Shown: piece by piece, positions 51,716 to 60,814 of the stretch
How positions within the stretch are numbered: the first letter of the stretch is position 1
Layout: each line of letters starts with the position of its first letter
Origin: Pannonibacter phragmitetus DSM 14782
GTDB taxonomy: Bacteria; Pseudomonadota; Alphaproteobacteria; Rhizobiales; Stappiaceae
Assembly: GCF_000382365.1 (NCBI RefSeq)
Contig: NZ_KB908224.1
Location: 62,001-126,000 of the forward strand
Reading direction: 5' to 3'
Length of the DNA stretch: 64,000 bases
Notes under the pieces: generated by a model
The model's database searches: none
The model's input: the letters and a program-made list of their open reading frames with translations, nothing else
Told to the model about the DNA's origin: nothing
Translations under genes and position numbers: made by a program

Positions 51716-52387
51716 ATGGCAAACGAGTTTCCGCAGGACCTGATCGACGGTTATGGCCGCTATCTCCAGAAGGGCTATGTCCGCTTCCGCGAGCAGCAGG
51801 AAAAGCTGGCGATTTATGGCCAGAAGCCCGAGGTGCTGGTCATTTCCTGCTGCGACAGCCGCGTCGCGCCGGAAGGTGTGTTCCATGCAGGTCCCGGTGA
51901 GCTTTTCGTGGTGCGCAACGTTGCCAATCTGGTGCCGCCATTTGAGCAGACCGAAGGCCAGCACGGCACCAGTGCCGCGCTGGAATATGCCGTGCGCGTT
52001 CTCAAGGTGAAGCATATCGTCATCATGGGCCATGCCAAGTGCGGCGGTGTGCAGGCCTTCCGTCAGAACGCCAATGCGCCGCTGGCGACGGGCGAATTCA
52101 TCGGCCGCTGGATCAAGCTGCTGGAGCCTGCTGCTATCGCCATGGCCTGCATGCCGGTGGACCGGCTGGATGATCCGCAGCTGGCGATGGAATATGCCGG
52201 TGTGCGCCAGTCGTTGAAGAACCTGCGCACCTTCCCTTTCATCGATCAGGCCTGCACCAGCGGTTCTCTCAAGGTTCACGGCGCCTGGTTCGATATCGGC
52301 AGCGGAGAGTTGCGGGTGATGGACCCGGAAACCGAGCGGTTCGAGACATGCGCCGGCTACGAGATAATTGAAGCCGCACAAGGCTGA
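51716..52387 (+). CDS. Beta-class carbonic anhydrase
   Basis: A 223-residue zinc enzyme converting CO2 and bicarbonate. The zinc ligands appear in ISCCDSRVAPE (Cys, with the Asp-Arg dyad) and MGHAKCGGV (His and Cys); FVVRNVANLVPP lies between. The start is uncertain: AAGGAG at 51700-51705 best serves ATG 51716, but ATG 51695 and 51707 are in frame. It is located between mch and ccr. Ccr fixes CO2, while propionyl-CoA carboxylation uses bicarbonate, so local CO2/bicarbonate balance may matter for this pathway (inference). Confidence 0.93.
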   Translation: MANEFPQDLIDGYGRYLQKGYVRFREQQEKLAIYGQKPEVLVISCCDSRVAPEGVFHAGPGELFVVRNVANLVPPFEQTEGQHGTSAALEYAVRVLKVKHIVIMGHAKCGGVQAFRQNANAPLATGEFIGRWIKLLEPAAIAMACMPVDRLDDPQLAMEYAGVRQSLKNLRTFPFIDQACTSGSLKVHGAWFDIGSGELRVMDPETERFETCAGYEIIEAAQG

Positions 52388-52407
52388 GGCGGCTGGAAAA
52401 AGAACGG

Positions 52408-52449
52408 GAAGGGGCAGGGGTGGAGAAGCCGCCGCCTGCCCTTCTGTCT
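52408..52449. terminator. Possible terminator between carbonic anhydrase and CAP genes
   Basis: GAAGGGGCAGG pairs with CCTGCCCTTC (one bulged G) around a GC-rich loop, followed by TGTCTTTG. It lies between two convergent genes. The T-run is interrupted, so confidence is moderate. Confidence 0.45.
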
Positions 52450-52465
52450 TTGCACCGTCCTGAGG

Positions 52466-53011
52466 TCAGCCCCTGGGCGAAACCAGTACGAGGCTCCAGA
52501 ATACCTTGTACTTGGAGGAGGGGCTGTATGCGGTGGCAATGCCCATGCGGGTCACGCGCTCATCCAGCATCACCTTGTTATGGGTGGGCGATTCGCGCCA
52601 GCCGGAGAAGGCCTCAGCCAGCGTGCGGTAACCGGCGCTGACGTTCTCGACGCCATAGGACTTGCTCTCGCCGATGGCATCCAGCCGGTTCTTCAGCTGG
52701 TTCTGCGGGTAGAGCGAGGCGCGGATATCATCCGCTGCCGCGATGACCCTTGCCTGCTGCTGGGCAAGGGAAATCAGGACCGGGTCCGCGACAACGCGGC
52801 CGCGTCCGTTGTTTTCCCGGTACTGGGAAATCATCTGCTGGGCCGTCGCCTGATCGATAACGGCGTTCACACGTGCCAGATCCCGGTAATAGGGCGGGAC
52901 GTCAGCCGGTGTCTTGCTCTGGCAGCCAGCCAGCAGCAGCGCGCCGCCCAGCATCATGGAACCTGTCAGGATCTCGCGCCTGGAAGCAATGGCTTCCTCA
53001 TCAAAATGCAT
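52466..53011 (-). CDS. CAP-domain (SCP-like) lipoprotein
   Basis: A 181-residue exported lipoprotein. The N-terminus has a twin-arginine-like SRREILTG followed by a hydrophobic stretch and lipobox LLLAGC near residue 28. The CAP/SCP domain follows (about 45-181): LISLAQQQARVIAA, GVENVSAGYRTLAEAF, WRESPTHNKVML and a final FWSLVLVSPRG strand. Bacterial CAP proteins bind lipids or cell-wall material; the role is unknown. ATG 53011 was chosen where the conserved sequence begins. Confidence 0.9.
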   Translation of the reverse strand: MHFDEEAIASRREILTGSMMLGGALLLAGCQSKTPADVPPYYRDLARVNAVIDQATAQQMISQYRENNGRGRVVADPVLISLAQQQARVIAAADDIRASLYPQNQLKNRLDAIGESKSYGVENVSAGYRTLAEAFSGWRESPTHNKVMLDERVTRMGIATAYSPSSKYKVFWSLVLVSPRG

Positions 53012-53215
53012 GTCTTCGCCGCCTCTTGTCCGGTCGCCCCGCAACCCGCCGAATCGTATGCGCACATTAGGCCGGAATTCCGGCGCCGGGCGATAGACGG
53101 CGCGTGGAATGCTCAACACTTAATATATTTCTGGTTGCATACCTGTAATTTTTTCCAATCAGCCTCGCCAAAGAACGGGTTTTCCGCTGGATGCTTCTGG
53201 AAAATTAAGCAAATC

Positions 53216-54097
53216 ATGTTTCATATTGCCGCCAAGACCGCCACCCGGAATGAGCGGCCGGAAAAAGACAACTCAAGGCAATTGCGGGGCAGCTACTTGG
53301 GATCGCCAGCTGAAGAACCAATCAAGGTACTTGTTGCCGATGACAGCGCAACGGTGCGCAAATTCATCGAGCGTGCGCTGCAGTATTCGGGGTATGACGT
53401 TTCGATCACTGCAGCGGCAGACGGAAAGGAAGCCGTTGACCTTCTGAGCAAGAACGCATTCCAGATTGCCTTCCTTGACATCAACATGCCGCAGCTCAAC
53501 GGCGTTGAAGTCATGGCGGCCATTCAGGTGATGGGCTCCAAGACTTTCGCCGTTTCAATGTCCGACGGTCTGGATGAGGCGGCAGAGTCCAAGCTCAAGA
53601 ACTTCGGTGCCTACGACTTTCTGGCCAAGCCTTTTACCGCTGCTCAGGTCAAGCATATCCTCGATGTCTTTCAGGCCATCAGCACGCCCTTTGACGTTCT
53701 GATCGTCGACGACTCGACCACGGTACGCAAGATCGTGCGCAAGGTGCTGGAGCGGTCGATCTTCAAGCTGAACATCGTCGAAGCCGGGGACGGTGCGGCT
53801 GCCATCAAGCTGGTCAGCGAAAAGCCCTACCGGGTGATCTTCACCGATTTCAACATGCCGAACATGACGGGTCTGGAACTGGCCGAGCGGTTGTCGAGCG
53901 TGGCGCGCGGCTCGGATGTGATCCTGATGTCGACCGAATACAACGACACGCTGGATTCAGCCGCCGAGAAGGTGCGGGCCCGTGCTTTCCTGCGCAAGCC
54001 CTTCTATCCGGCGGACGTGGACAGCATCCTGCACCACCTCTTCGGCCTGCGCCATTCGCGCTTCTCCAAACAGGTACGCATGTTCGCCATGACGTGA
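53216..54097 (+). CDS. Response regulator with two receiver domains and no output domain
   Basis: A 293-residue protein with tandem CheY-like receiver domains. REC1 is at about 36-150: VLVADDSATVRKF, phospho-acceptor Asp in IAFLDINMPQ, Lys in FLAKPFTAAQ. REC2 is at about 160-280: VLIVDDSTTVRKIV, Asp in VIFTDFNMPN, Lys in FLRKPFYPAD. Both have complete acid pockets, so both can probably be phosphorylated. There is no DNA-binding or enzymatic part, and no histidine kinase is nearby. The upstream 204 bp are AT-rich and should contain its promoter. It converges on ccr; a chemotaxis receptor lies 7 kb away. Confidence 0.92.
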   Translation: MFHIAAKTATRNERPEKDNSRQLRGSYLGSPAEEPIKVLVADDSATVRKFIERALQYSGYDVSITAAADGKEAVDLLSKNAFQIAFLDINMPQLNGVEVMAAIQVMGSKTFAVSMSDGLDEAAESKLKNFGAYDFLAKPFTAAQVKHILDVFQAISTPFDVLIVDDSTTVRKIVRKVLERSIFKLNIVEAGDGAAAIKLVSEKPYRVIFTDFNMPNMTGLELAERLSSVARGSDVILMSTEYNDTLDSAAEKVRARAFLRKPFYPADVDSILHHLFGLRHSRFSKQVRMFAMT

Positions 54098-54138
54098 TGC
54101 GGGCCGCCTGAGGGCCGCCCGCTCACTGACAAGCCCCT

Positions 54139-55458
54139 TCAGCGCTTGCCCGCCTCCAGCACATCTTCAAAGGTCCGCAGACCCGGCACTGGCGAATTGA
54201 CCAGAACGGCCATGTTGCCCGGCGCATGCTGGTTCTTCCACATCTTGGTGTGGGCCTTCGGGATCTGGTCCCAGCCGAAGACTTCCGACATGCAGGGATC
54301 AATACGCCGGTCGATGACGAACTTGTTCGCTTCGGACGCCTGCTTCAGGTGGGCGAAATGCGAGCCCTGAATGCGCTTCTGCCGCATCCAGACGTAACGG
54401 GCATCGAAAGTGATGTTGAAGCCTGTCGTGCCCGCGCAGAAAACCACCATGCCGCCGCGCTTGACCACCAGAGCCGAGACCGGGAAGGTCTGCTCGCCCG
54501 GATGCTCGAACACCATGTCCACGTCATTGCCCTTGCCGGTGATGTCCCAGATGGCCTTGCCGAACTTGCGCGCTTCCTGCGTCCAGGTGTTGAACTCGGG
54601 CGAATTGACCTTGGGCAGCTGGCCCCAGCAGTTGAAATCCTTGCGGTTGATCACGCCCTTGGCACCCAGCGACATGACATAGTCGCGCTTGTCCTCGTCC
54701 GAGATGACGCCGATGGCATTGGCCCCGGCAGCGGCAGCCAGCTGCACGCCGAAGACGCCCAGGCCGCCCGAGGCGCCCCAGACCAGCACATTCTGGCCCG
54801 GCCGCAGCTGGTGCGGTGCATGGCCGAACAGCATGCGGTAGGCAGTCGCCAGCGTCAGCGTGTAGCAGGCCGCCTCTTCCCAGGTCAGGTGCCTGGGGCG
54901 CGGCATCAGCTGCTGCGACTGGACGCGGGCGAACTGGGCGAAGGAGCCATCCGGCGTCTCGTAACCCCAGATCCGCTGGGTGGGCGAGAACATCGGGTCG
55001 CCGCCATTGCACTCCTCGTCGTCGCCGTCATCCTGATTGCAATGGATGACGACTTCGTCGCCCACCTTCCAGCGCTTCACCTTGGAGCCGACGGCCCAGA
55101 CAATGCCCGAGGCATCGGAGCCGGCGATATGATAGGCGCTCTTGTGGCTGCCGAAAACGGAGATGGGCTCGCCAAGCGCGGCCCAGATGCCGTTGTAATT
55201 GACGCCCGCCGCCATCACGAGAACCAGAACCTCGTGGCTGTCGAGCGTCCAGGTCGGCACCACTTCCAGCTTCATGGCCTCTTCCGGCGGGCCGTGCCGG
55301 TCCTGCCGGATTGCCCAGGCATACATCTTCTCCGGCACATGGCCGAGGGGCGGGATTTCGCCGATTTCGTAAAGATCCTTCAAGGGTGTGTCCCCCTTCG
55401 TCAGATTGTCATTTGCCTCGGATGCGGCCTGCGATGCTGCCTGTGCCACGGTCGCCAT
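54139..55458 (-). CDS. ccr: Crotonyl-CoA carboxylase/reductase
   Basis: A 439-residue MDR-superfamily enzyme that reductively carboxylates crotonyl-CoA to (2S)-ethylmalonyl-CoA with NADPH and CO2, the defining step of the ethylmalonyl-CoA pathway. Family-specific regions are DLYEIGEIPPLGHVPEKMYA at the start, the insert CNQDDGDDEECNGGDPMFSP, the cofactor loop WGASGGLGVFGVQL, and WMRQKRIQGSHFAHLKQA. The start is ATG 55458 with GGAGGAC upstream. It is on the minus strand behind the KefB-type gene, with its own 232-bp leader region. Ecm is encoded 7.7 kb away in divergent orientation. Confidence 0.95.
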   Translation of the reverse strand: MATVAQAASQAASEANDNLTKGDTPLKDLYEIGEIPPLGHVPEKMYAWAIRQDRHGPPEEAMKLEVVPTWTLDSHEVLVLVMAAGVNYNGIWAALGEPISVFGSHKSAYHIAGSDASGIVWAVGSKVKRWKVGDEVVIHCNQDDGDDEECNGGDPMFSPTQRIWGYETPDGSFAQFARVQSQQLMPRPRHLTWEEAACYTLTLATAYRMLFGHAPHQLRPGQNVLVWGASGGLGVFGVQLAAAAGANAIGVISDEDKRDYVMSLGAKGVINRKDFNCWGQLPKVNSPEFNTWTQEARKFGKAIWDITGKGNDVDMVFEHPGEQTFPVSALVVKRGGMVVFCAGTTGFNITFDARYVWMRQKRIQGSHFAHLKQASEANKFVIDRRIDPCMSEVFGWDQIPKAHTKMWKNQHAPGNMAVLVNSPVPGLRTFEDVLEAGKR

Positions 55459-55690
55459 GGGTGTCCTCCTCCACTCCGGCATGAAACTGCCAGCCCCGGC
55501 TCTTGCACGCCTCCCTGCGGCGCAGGACTATTGCAGCGCAGCAGCGGTTGGGTGCGAAAGACCCGCTATCGCGCAACTATCCGTCTAAAATGGCGTTTGA
55601 TCTATACGACTATTGCTTAACTTGCGTTGCGTCAGCTTGCCCCGTTTTGCGGTGCACAGAAGGTCAGGGCGCCGGGTGCGCAGGGCGGGA

Positions 55691-57406
55691 TCAGGTAAGC
55701 GGACGCGTTCCGGTCACCTTCTCCACGATGGCACGGGCAATCTCATGCTCGCCCATGATGATGGTGCCCACACCAAGGCCTGCGAGATGGTCCACCTCCG
55801 CATCGAAATGCGCGCGGGCGATGATCTCGATCTCCGGATTGGCGGCCTTGGCCTGAAGGACGATCTGCCCGGCCTCGAAAGCGTTGGGAATGGCAATGAT
55901 CAGCCGCCGGGCTTCTGCGATGTTGGCCGCCTGCAGCACGTCCTGACGCGCGCCATTGCCAACGATCACCTCGATGCCGGCTTCCTTCAGCGCGGTCAGG
56001 GACTTGTCCGCATCCTCGATCACCAGCAGTGGTTCGCCTGCAGCCTGCAGCTCCCGCCCGGTGAGGCTGCCGACCCGGCCGAAGCCGACGAGAATGGTAT
56101 GCCCGGTCTGGCTGGTGGCCTGCACGACCGGCGTCTTCGCCTGCTTTTCCGCAGGTTGGGCCGCCGGTGCAGCGGCAGCACCTTCCTCCTGTGCTTCCGT
56201 CCTGGGCTTCAGCCAGTCGATTGCGGCGAAGAACAGCGGGTTGAGCAGGATGGACAGGATGGCACCGGCAAGAATGAGATCTCGCCCCTGATCCGGCAAC
56301 AGGTTCAGCTTGCCTCCAAGCTCGGCGAGAATGAAGGAGAACTCGCCGATCTGGGCAAGACTCGCGGCAATGGTCAGCGCGGTCTCCCGCGAATGCCCGA
56401 AGAGCCGGACAATGACAAAGGCCGCAACGGACTTGCCGGCGACGATGATGAAGACCGTTGCCATGACGGGCAGCGGCTCCTCGATGATGCTGGCCGGGTC
56501 GAACAGCATGCCGACCGAGACGAAGAACAGCACGGCGAAGGCATCGCGCAGGGGCAGGGATTCCTCGGCGGCCCGGTGGCTGAGCTGGGATTCGCTCAGG
56601 ATCATGCCGGCGAAGAAGGCCCCCAGGGCCAGCGACACGCCGAAAAGCTTGGCCGCGCCAAAGGCGACGCCCAGGGCGATGGACAGCACCGCAAGGCGGA
56701 ACAGTTCGCGCGAGCCGGTGTGGGCAATGTAATGCAGGATCCAGGGGATCACCCGCCGCCCGATGATCAGCATCAGCGCCACAAAGGCCGCAACCTTGAC
56801 CAGCGTCAGACCCAGGACGCCCCAGATGCCAAGGCCAAAACGGGCGGCCAGCGGATCGGGCGCGATGGTACTTTCCCCGCCGATGACGCTGGCAATCGCG
56901 GGCAGGATGACAAGCGCCAGCACCATGGCCAGATCTTCGACGATCAGCCAGCCGACCGCGATGCGCCCTTGTTCCGTCGCAACGAGGCGGCGCTCCTGCA
57001 GGGCGCGCAGCAGCACCACGGTGCTGGCGACAGACAGGGCAAGGCCGAAGACGAGCCCGGAGCGCAGCGGCCAGTCCATCATCCAGGCAAGGCCTGCCCC
57101 CATCAGCGTCGCGGCGAGGATCTGCACCAATGCGCCCGGCACGGCAATCGCCCGCACCGACAAAAGGTCCTTCAGCGAGAAATGCAGCCCGACGCCGAAC
57201 ATCAGCAGGATGACGCCGATCTCTGCAAGTTCGGGCGCGAGATTCTGGTCGGCCACGAACCCCGGGGTGTGCGGACCCACCAGCACGCCCGCGATCAGGT
57301 AGCCCGCCAGAGGCGGCAGCTTCAGCCGGTTCGCAATTGCCCCCAGAATGAATGCGATGCCAAGTCCGGCAACGATGGTGGCAATCAGCGGCGTGTCATG
57401 GGGCAT
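55691..57406 (-). CDS. CPA2-family monovalent cation:proton antiporter (KefB/YbaL-like)
   Basis: A 571-residue inner-membrane protein. About 12 helices form the Na/H-exchanger domain (1-400) with the typical GYLIAGVLVGP and LGAFFAGMILSES segments. A linker rich in Ala/Pro/Gln (about 400-430) is followed by an RCK/TrkA-N NAD-binding domain with VGFGRVGSLTG. This is the YbaL/KefB architecture: potassium efflux or proton antiport gated by nucleotide binding. No KefF/KefG ancillary gene is adjacent. It lies between ccr and secDF on the same strand. Confidence 0.92.
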   Translation of the reverse strand: MPHDTPLIATIVAGLGIAFILGAIANRLKLPPLAGYLIAGVLVGPHTPGFVADQNLAPELAEIGVILLMFGVGLHFSLKDLLSVRAIAVPGALVQILAATLMGAGLAWMMDWPLRSGLVFGLALSVASTVVLLRALQERRLVATEQGRIAVGWLIVEDLAMVLALVILPAIASVIGGESTIAPDPLAARFGLGIWGVLGLTLVKVAAFVALMLIIGRRVIPWILHYIAHTGSRELFRLAVLSIALGVAFGAAKLFGVSLALGAFFAGMILSESQLSHRAAEESLPLRDAFAVLFFVSVGMLFDPASIIEEPLPVMATVFIIVAGKSVAAFVIVRLFGHSRETALTIAASLAQIGEFSFILAELGGKLNLLPDQGRDLILAGAILSILLNPLFFAAIDWLKPRTEAQEEGAAAAPAAQPAEKQAKTPVVQATSQTGHTILVGFGRVGSLTGRELQAAGEPLLVIEDADKSLTALKEAGIEVIVGNGARQDVLQAANIAEARRLIIAIPNAFEAGQIVLQAKAANPEIEIIARAHFDAEVDHLAGLGVGTIIMGEHEIARAIVEKVTGTRPLT

Positions 57407-57463
57407 ATGGCTGTTATCCTTCTGGAACTTTCTTTTTGATTGAGTTCGTCCGTGCGGTGCAAG

Positions 57464-57491
57464 TGCCCCGCCGGCAAAAAGCGGCGGGGCA
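57464..57491. terminator. Strong hairpin between secDF and the antiporter gene
   Basis: TGCCCCGCCG (57464-57473) and CGGCGGGGCA (57482-57491) form a perfect 10-bp stem, 17 bases after the secDF stop codon. A T-run follows only on the plus strand, so on the transcribed strand it may act as a 3' stabilising structure rather than a classical terminator. Confidence 0.55.
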
Positions 57492-57507
57492 GGTTGTTTT
57501 TATAGGC

Positions 57508-60066
57508 TCAGGCTTGCGCCGCCGGTTCGGCAGCCGGTGTTTCCGCCTTTTTCTGGCGGCGTTTGCGCCAGTCACCGAGGAACAGCAGGATCGGTGCGGC
57601 GATGAACACCGATGAACTGGCTGCCACCACGATGCCGAACACCATCGGCACGGCGAAGCTCTCCACCGCGCTGCCGCCCCAGATGGCCATGGGCAGCATG
57701 GCCAGGAAGGCGGTGATCGAGGTGTAGAGGCTGCGGCCGAGGGTTTCGTTGATCGATTTGTCGATCATCTCCCGCAGCGGCATCTGCTTGTAGAGGCGCA
57801 TGTTCTCGCGCATCCGGTCATAGACCACCACCTTGTCATTGACCGAGTAGCCGACGAGCGTCAGCAGCGCGGCAATGGCCGTGAGGTTGAAGTCGATGCC
57901 GGTGAGCGCGAAGAAGCCCGCCGTCTTGGTCACGTCCAGCACCAGTGTGGCGATGGCGCCGACCGCAAATGGCCATTCGAAACGGGCCCAGATGTAGAGC
58001 AGCATGGCAAGGCTTGCCAGAATGACGGCAAGGATGCCGGCTGCCGCCAGTTCGCCACTCACCTTCGGCCCCACCACTTCCGTACGCTCGATCTGAGAAC
58101 CGGGGGCGATCTGCCCAAGGCTGCTGCGGATGGTGTTGACGGCTGCCGTCTGCGCTTCCTCGCTGCCCGGCTGACGCTCGGCCCGCAGCAGAACGTGGGT
58201 GGGATCGCCGAATTGCTGCAGGGCGATTTCGCCAAGGCCCAGCCCGCCCAGTCCGCTGCGCAGGCTGGCAAGATCGGCGGGCCCTTGCGTTGTCACCTCC
58301 ATCTGGATGCCACCCCGGAAGTCCACGCCGAGGTTGAGGCCCGGCTTGATCAGCAGGGCCACCGAGGCAAGCGACAGGAAGATGGACATGCCGATGCCGA
58401 TGAAGCGCCCGCGCATGAAGCGAATGCTGGTGCCGTCGGGGATCAGGCGGAAGCCGAAGGGCGGTTCGATGACCAGCTTCTTCAACCGCCACCTGCGCAC
58501 GCTGGCCGTCATGATGACCCGGACGATCGACACGGCGGTGAACATGGAAATCGCAATGCCGAGGCCCATGGTGACGGCAAAGCCGCGCACCGGGCCGGTG
58601 CCGAACCAGAACAGCAGGACCGTGGCAATCAGTGCCGTGACGTTGGAATCCACAATCGTCGCATAGGCGCGCCTGAAGCCGGCATCGAGCGCCGCATGGG
58701 CACTGAGCCCCTTGCGTGTTTCCTCGCGGATGCGCTCGTTGATCAGCACGTTGGCATCCACTGCAAGGCCGATGCCGAGCACGATGCCCGCTATGCCGGG
58801 CAGCGTCAGCGTCGCGCCCATCAGGCTGAGGGCGCCCAGCGTCAGCAGCACGTTCAGCGCCAGTGCGAAATTGGCGACAAGGCCCCAGCGGCCGTAGAGC
58901 ACCATCATGAAGGCAAACACCAGGCCGAAGCCGGCGATGCCGGTTTCAACGCCCCTTGCAATGGCATCGGCCCCCAGATCCGCACCGACGGTCCGCTCCT
59001 CGATGACGGTGAGCGGGGCAGGCAGGGCGCCTGCACGCAGCAGGGCGGCAAGGTCAGCAGCTTCCGCAATGGTGAAGTTGCCGCTGATCTGGCCCGAGCC
59101 GCCGGTGATCGGCTGCTGGATGACCGGTGCGCTCAAGACCTTGCCATCCAGCACGATGGCGAAGGGCTTGCCGGTGTTGGTCTTCGTGATTTCGGCAAAC
59201 TGCCGTGCGCCGCTGCTGTCAAAGCGGAACAGCACCAGCGGGGCGCGGGTCTGCGGATCAAAGCCTGCCCTTGCATCGGCCAGCCGCTCGCCGGACAGGG
59301 CGGCACGGTTTTCGACCGGATATTGCGTGCCGCCTTTGACGGCGGGGAGCAGGCTGACGCCGGCTGGCAGGCGTGCGCCCGGTGCGGCATCGGCCAGCAT
59401 GTGGAAGGAGAGCTTGGCGGTGCTGCCGAGAAGCTCGCGGATGCGGGCCGGGTCCTGCACGCCGGGCAATTGCACCATGATGCGGTCCCCGCCCGCCCGC
59501 TGGATCACGGGCTCGGCGACACCGGCCTGATCGATGCGCATGCGGATGATCTCGAGGCTCTGGGCCACGGCCGCACTGATGCGGTCGCGGATGCCTTCTT
59601 CCGTCAGCTTCATCTCCAGCGTGCCGGGGCTGGTGCGGGTGATGGTCATGTCCGGCGCTCCGGCCATGCCGGGCATCAGTCCGCCAGCGGCGTTGATCAG
59701 CGGGCGCAGCGCTTCCACGGCGGCGTCCGTCTGCCCATCATCCTTGAGGGCGATGGTGACGGTGCCGTCCCCGGCGCGCAGGGACGTTGTGGCAATGCCG
59801 GCGCTGGTCAGGCTCTGACGGGCCTGCCGCTGCAGATCGTCGATCCGGTCCTTCAGCAGGGCCTTCGTGTCCGTTTCCAGAACGAGATGCGATCCGCCGC
59901 GAAGATCGAGGCCCAGGGTGACGGGCTGTTTCGGCAGCCAGCCGGGCAGGCTGGCCAGTTGTGAGGGGGACAGGAAATTGGGCAATGCCGCCAGCAGCCC
60001 GAAGATGATGACAGCCAGATAGGCTGCAAGCACCCAGCGTGATTTGCGCATGGTGTGATGATCCAT
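57508..60066 (-). CDS. secDF: Protein translocase subunit SecDF (fused SecD-SecF)
   Basis: An 852-residue fusion of SecD (about 1-510) and SecF (about 530-830), the proton-driven accessory of the Sec translocon. SecD begins with a membrane helix and the signature VTLGLDLRGGSHLVLE; its periplasmic P1 domain and helices follow (GLAVDANVLINERIREE). SecF has the second signature LGVDFRGGIQMEV and ends with VFIAAPILLFLG. Many alphaproteobacteria keep the two separate or fused; here they are clearly one frame. Start ATG 60066 or 60051; neither has a strong ribosome-binding site. No yajC is adjacent. Confidence 0.94.
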   Translation of the reverse strand: MDHHTMRKSRWVLAAYLAVIIFGLLAALPNFLSPSQLASLPGWLPKQPVTLGLDLRGGSHLVLETDTKALLKDRIDDLQRQARQSLTSAGIATTSLRAGDGTVTIALKDDGQTDAAVEALRPLINAAGGLMPGMAGAPDMTITRTSPGTLEMKLTEEGIRDRISAAVAQSLEIIRMRIDQAGVAEPVIQRAGGDRIMVQLPGVQDPARIRELLGSTAKLSFHMLADAAPGARLPAGVSLLPAVKGGTQYPVENRAALSGERLADARAGFDPQTRAPLVLFRFDSSGARQFAEITKTNTGKPFAIVLDGKVLSAPVIQQPITGGSGQISGNFTIAEAADLAALLRAGALPAPLTVIEERTVGADLGADAIARGVETGIAGFGLVFAFMMVLYGRWGLVANFALALNVLLTLGALSLMGATLTLPGIAGIVLGIGLAVDANVLINERIREETRKGLSAHAALDAGFRRAYATIVDSNVTALIATVLLFWFGTGPVRGFAVTMGLGIAISMFTAVSIVRVIMTASVRRWRLKKLVIEPPFGFRLIPDGTSIRFMRGRFIGIGMSIFLSLASVALLIKPGLNLGVDFRGGIQMEVTTQGPADLASLRSGLGGLGLGEIALQQFGDPTHVLLRAERQPGSEEAQTAAVNTIRSSLGQIAPGSQIERTEVVGPKVSGELAAAGILAVILASLAMLLYIWARFEWPFAVGAIATLVLDVTKTAGFFALTGIDFNLTAIAALLTLVGYSVNDKVVVYDRMRENMRLYKQMPLREMIDKSINETLGRSLYTSITAFLAMLPMAIWGGSAVESFAVPMVFGIVVAASSSVFIAAPILLFLGDWRKRRQKKAETPAAEPAAQA

Positions 60067-60203
60067 GGAACGGCACGCCCGCGCGGAACCAGTCCTGCGC
60101 AAGCGTCAGCCGTGGAGGAAAACAGGGGAACTCAGGTCAAAATGGGCATCGTGCCAAGGCGCTGAGATGCTGACGCATCACGCCTTGAAGATGCTCAAGT
60201 CCG

Positions 60204-60635
60204 TCAGGCCGCAGCCGGAGGTGCGCGGGCATCAAAATCGCGCGGCAGTGCCAGTGCGGGCAGGGCAGGGGAAACCGCTGCCTGTGCCAGCCGTCCGGCC
60301 TGCGGAAGGTTCTCTGTGCCTGAGGGGGCTAGGCCAGCCGGATCAGACCCTTGCGGAGGCGGGGAGAGGTGACGGTCCGGCCCGGACTTGCGCCATTCTG
60401 CCGTGGCATTGCGCCAGGCGTCTCTGGCGCGCTGGGCCGCTTGCGCGGCCTGTCCGGCGCTGGCAAGCCCGGCCTCGGCCCTTTGCAGATCCGGCCGGGA
60501 GATTTGCTCCGGCAGGGCCGTCCATTGCAGGGCGGCCAGAAAAGTCAGCAGCAGGAATTTGAACAGAACCGGCGCGAGGCGGGATGCGCCTGCGGTCCTG
60601 TCTTTTACATCCTGTCTGCTGTGTGCCGGTGTCAT
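60204..60635 (-). CDS. Hypothetical protein with one N-terminal membrane helix
   Basis: A possible 143-residue protein I do not recognise: a basic start (MTPAHSRQDVKDRTAGASRL), one hydrophobic helix (about 25-45, VLFKFLLLTFLAALQWTAL), then an Ala/Gln/Pro-rich tail. It sits between the chemotaxis receptor and secDF on the same strand. The frame extends upstream to 60722 but that part has no hydrophobic or conserved features. Overlapping frames on the other strand are equally long, so this is a weak call. Confidence 0.4.
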   Translation of the reverse strand: MTPAHSRQDVKDRTAGASRLAPVLFKFLLLTFLAALQWTALPEQISRPDLQRAEAGLASAGQAAQAAQRARDAWRNATAEWRKSGPDRHLSPPPQGSDPAGLAPSGTENLPQAGRLAQAAVSPALPALALPRDFDARAPPAAA

Positions 60636-60764
60636 GCCATGTCCGGAGCGGGCCGCCATTCCGGGACATTCACCCGGCCGATGGGCCCAACATAGGGGCT
60701 CGTGCTGCCCTTTGCCAGCCATTGCGGCCGGAAAACCGGTATTTTGCCGGTGCCCTCACATGAA

Positions 60765-60790
60765 GACAGCCCCGCGCGGGGGCTGTCCTT
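60765..60790 (-). terminator. Hairpin terminator of the chemotaxis receptor gene
   Basis: ACAGCCCC and GGGGCTGT pair around a GC-rich loop, about 25 bases after the receptor stop codon. On the minus strand the stem is followed by TCTTC, a short T-rich stretch. Confidence 0.6.
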
Positions 60791-60814
60791 GTCTTGCGGC
60801 GGTGGCAGCGGGTT

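Noticed and set aside
55613-57439. 608-codon open frame on the plus strand, antisense to the KefB-type antiporter
   Set aside because: Its translation is rich in Asp/Gly/Gln/His with no structure, while the minus strand encodes a complete antiporter with RCK domain.
58195-59964. 589-codon open frame on the plus strand, antisense to secDF
   Set aside because: Same effect: composition-driven open antisense frame without ribosome-binding site or recognisable protein family.
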